Source: Candidatus Kapaibacterium sp.
GTDB taxonomy: Bacteria > Bacteroidota > Ignavibacteria > Kapaibacteriales > NICIL-2
Assembly: GCA_026003475.1 (NCBI GenBank)
Contig: BPHJ01000001.1
Location: forward strand, 991,189 to 1,055,188
Direction: 5' to 3'
DNA: 64,000 nucleotides
How positions within the stretch are numbered: the first letter of the stretch is position 1; every line of letters starts with the position of its first letter. Of this stretch, positions 62,854-64,000 are shown piece by piece. The translations under genes were made by a program, and so were the position numbers. The notes below the pieces were generated by a model. It was not told the DNA's origin. It did not search any database and worked only from the letters and a program-made list of their open reading frames with translations.

Positions 62854-64000
62854 TTATCCAACGCTGCCTTCGAGCGAAATGGCTAACAGCTTCTGTGCCT
62901 CGACGGCAAATTCCATGGGGAGCTTACTGAGAACTTCGCGTGCATAGCCATTGATGATGAGGGCTACCGCTGTTTCTGTGTCAATCCCCCGTTGATTGCA
63001 GTAGAACAGAATATCCTCTCCAATCTTGGAAGTGGTGGCTTCATGTTCGACGATCGCGGTGGGATTATTGACTTCGATGTATGGGAATGTGTGCGCGCCA
63101 CACTGGTCACCAATGAGCAACGAATCGCACTGTGAAAAGTTCCGCGCATTCTCGGCGCTGGGATTGACGCGAACCAGTCCGCGGTATGAGTTCTGACTGT
63201 AGCCAGCACTGATACCTTTGGAGACTATTCGACTGCGTGTATTACGACCAACGTGGGTCATTTTCGTGCCAGTATCGGCTTGTTGGCGATGGTTCGTCAC
63301 AGCGACCGAGTAGAATTCTCCCACCGAATTATCACCCTTCAAGATGACGCTCGGATATTTCCATGTGATGGCAGAACCTGTTTCGACCTGCGTCCAGGAA
63401 ATTTTCGAATTCTCTCCCAAGCAAATGCCCCGCTTTGTCACAAAGTTGTAGATGCCACCACGTCCTTCTTTATCGCCGGGATACCAGTTTTGCACGGTTG
63501 AGTACTTGATCTCGGCATCCTTGAGGGCAATCAATTCGACGACAGCAGCATGAAGCTGGTTTTCATCTCGCATGGGCGCGGTGCATCCTTCCAAGTAGCT
63601 GACGTAGGCGCCTTCATCTGCGATGATGAGGGTACGCTCAAATTGGCCGGTGTTGCGTGCATTGATACGGAAGTACGTCGAAAGCTCGATCGGACACCGC
63701 ACTCCAGGTGGCACATAGCAGAACGACCCATCGGAGAAAACCGCCGAATTGAGCGCTGCGAAAAAGTTGTCGTTGGGAGGAACCACAGTGCCCAAATATC
63801 GCCGCACTAGATCGGGATATTCCCGAATTGCCTCGCTCATTGAACAAAAAATGATACCGAGCGATTGCAGTTTTTCCCGAAACGTCGTCGCAACGGAAAC
63901 ACTATCGAGCACGGCATCAACAGCGACGCCCGCAAGAATCTCTTGTTCGTGGAGTGGGATGCCGAGTTTTTCGAACGTGCGCCGTAGTTCGGGGTCAACT
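62854..64000 (-). CDS. sufB: Fe-S cluster assembly protein SufB (5' end outside window)
   Basis: 382 codons are present; the frame stays open to the window edge, and the usual length is about 470-480, so roughly 90-100 N-terminal residues are missing. Near the edge it reads [16 protein letters not shown], a standard SufB segment. [47 protein letters not shown] and [19 protein letters not shown] follow, with [21 protein letters not shown] near the end; the Cys in the [17 protein letters not shown] region is the cluster-building site. It is the upstream-most visible gene of the operon. Confidence 0.95.
   Translation of the reverse strand, partial: VDPELRRTFEKLGIPLHEQEILAGVAVDAVLDSVSVATTFREKLQSLGIIFCSMSEAIREYPDLVRRYLGTVVPPNDNFFAALNSAVFSDGSFCYVPPGVRCPIELSTYFRINARNTGQFERTLIIADEGAYVSYLEGCTAPMRDENQLHAAVVELIALKDAEIKYSTVQNWYPGDKEGRGGIYNFVTKRGICLGENSKISWTQVETGSAITWKYPSVILKGDNSVGEFYSVAVTNHRQQADTGTKMTHVGRNTRSRIVSKGISAGYSQNSYRGLVRVNPSAENARNFSQCDSLLIGDQCGAHTFPYIEVNNPTAIVEHEATTSKIGEDILFYCNQRGIDTETAVALIINGYAREVLSKLPMEFAVEAQKLLAISLEGSVG

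Overview
The window reads as chromosomal DNA of a Gram-negative bacterium from the Bacteroidota/Chlorobiota (FCB) side of the tree, most plausibly a non-phototrophic Chlorobi-like lineage such as Kapabacteria or Ignavibacteria. The pointers are a fused LpxC-FabZ protein, a SusC/SusD outer-membrane pair, proteins with type IX secretion (T9SS) sorting tails beside a PorV/PorQ-type barrel, two Skp/OmpH genes after bamA, and promoter boxes of the Bacteroidota form TAnnTTTG instead of TATAAT. The species assignment is inference. Genes are packed tightly, with many ATGA, TGATG and TAATG stop/start overlaps. I see no tRNA, rRNA, IS element, phage gene, CRISPR array or replication origin, and no gene-free stretch longer than about 230 bases.

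Layout. 1-1701 (minus): secG, a GT4 glycosyltransferase and the start of a secreted protein cut by the window edge. 1770-8795 (plus): uvrC, a GH13 protein, a YfhO-like membrane protein, a HAD hydrolase and peptide deformylase. 8809-9396 (minus): a lone biotin carrier protein. 9485-16672 (plus): a membrane-anchored protein of unknown role, a very small T9SS-tailed protein, a PorV/PorQ-like barrel, a PHP-domain protein, an ArnT-like glycosyltransferase and Mpl; the last four are joined by one-base overlaps or short gaps. 16599-21688 (minus): a large secreted subtilase with FG-GAP-type repeats and a DUF2279 protein. 21920-27487 (plus): a TolC / membrane fusion / RND efflux operon.

27471-32868 (minus): cca, two Yej/Opp-type ABC permeases and a predicted outer-membrane barrel. 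32990-37748 (minus): a SusC/SusD pair with a recognisable promoter, a leader hairpin and a strong terminator. 37906-47672 (minus): a nine-gene envelope operon, uppS, bamA, two skp-like genes, lpxD, lpxC/fabZ, lpxA, a DUF1207 protein and ychF. It couples undecaprenyl carrier synthesis, outer-membrane protein assembly and lipid A synthesis.

47869-53393 (plus): an HU-type protein, a TPR protein, a 31-residue basic ribosomal-type protein, gap, pgk, a rhomboid protease and ispG, closed by a terminator. 53490-55640 (minus): a Lon-N domain protein, folP and rpe. 55725-64000 (minus): a long iron-sulfur cluster operon, sufB (cut by the window edge), sufC, sufD, sufS, sufU, sufT, a ferredoxin, an Rrf2 regulator, a second cysteine desulfurase, an A-type carrier and superoxide dismutase. 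This last operon and the T9SS mini-protein/PorV pair are the parts most worth a second look; most of the rest is housekeeping or known envelope biology.
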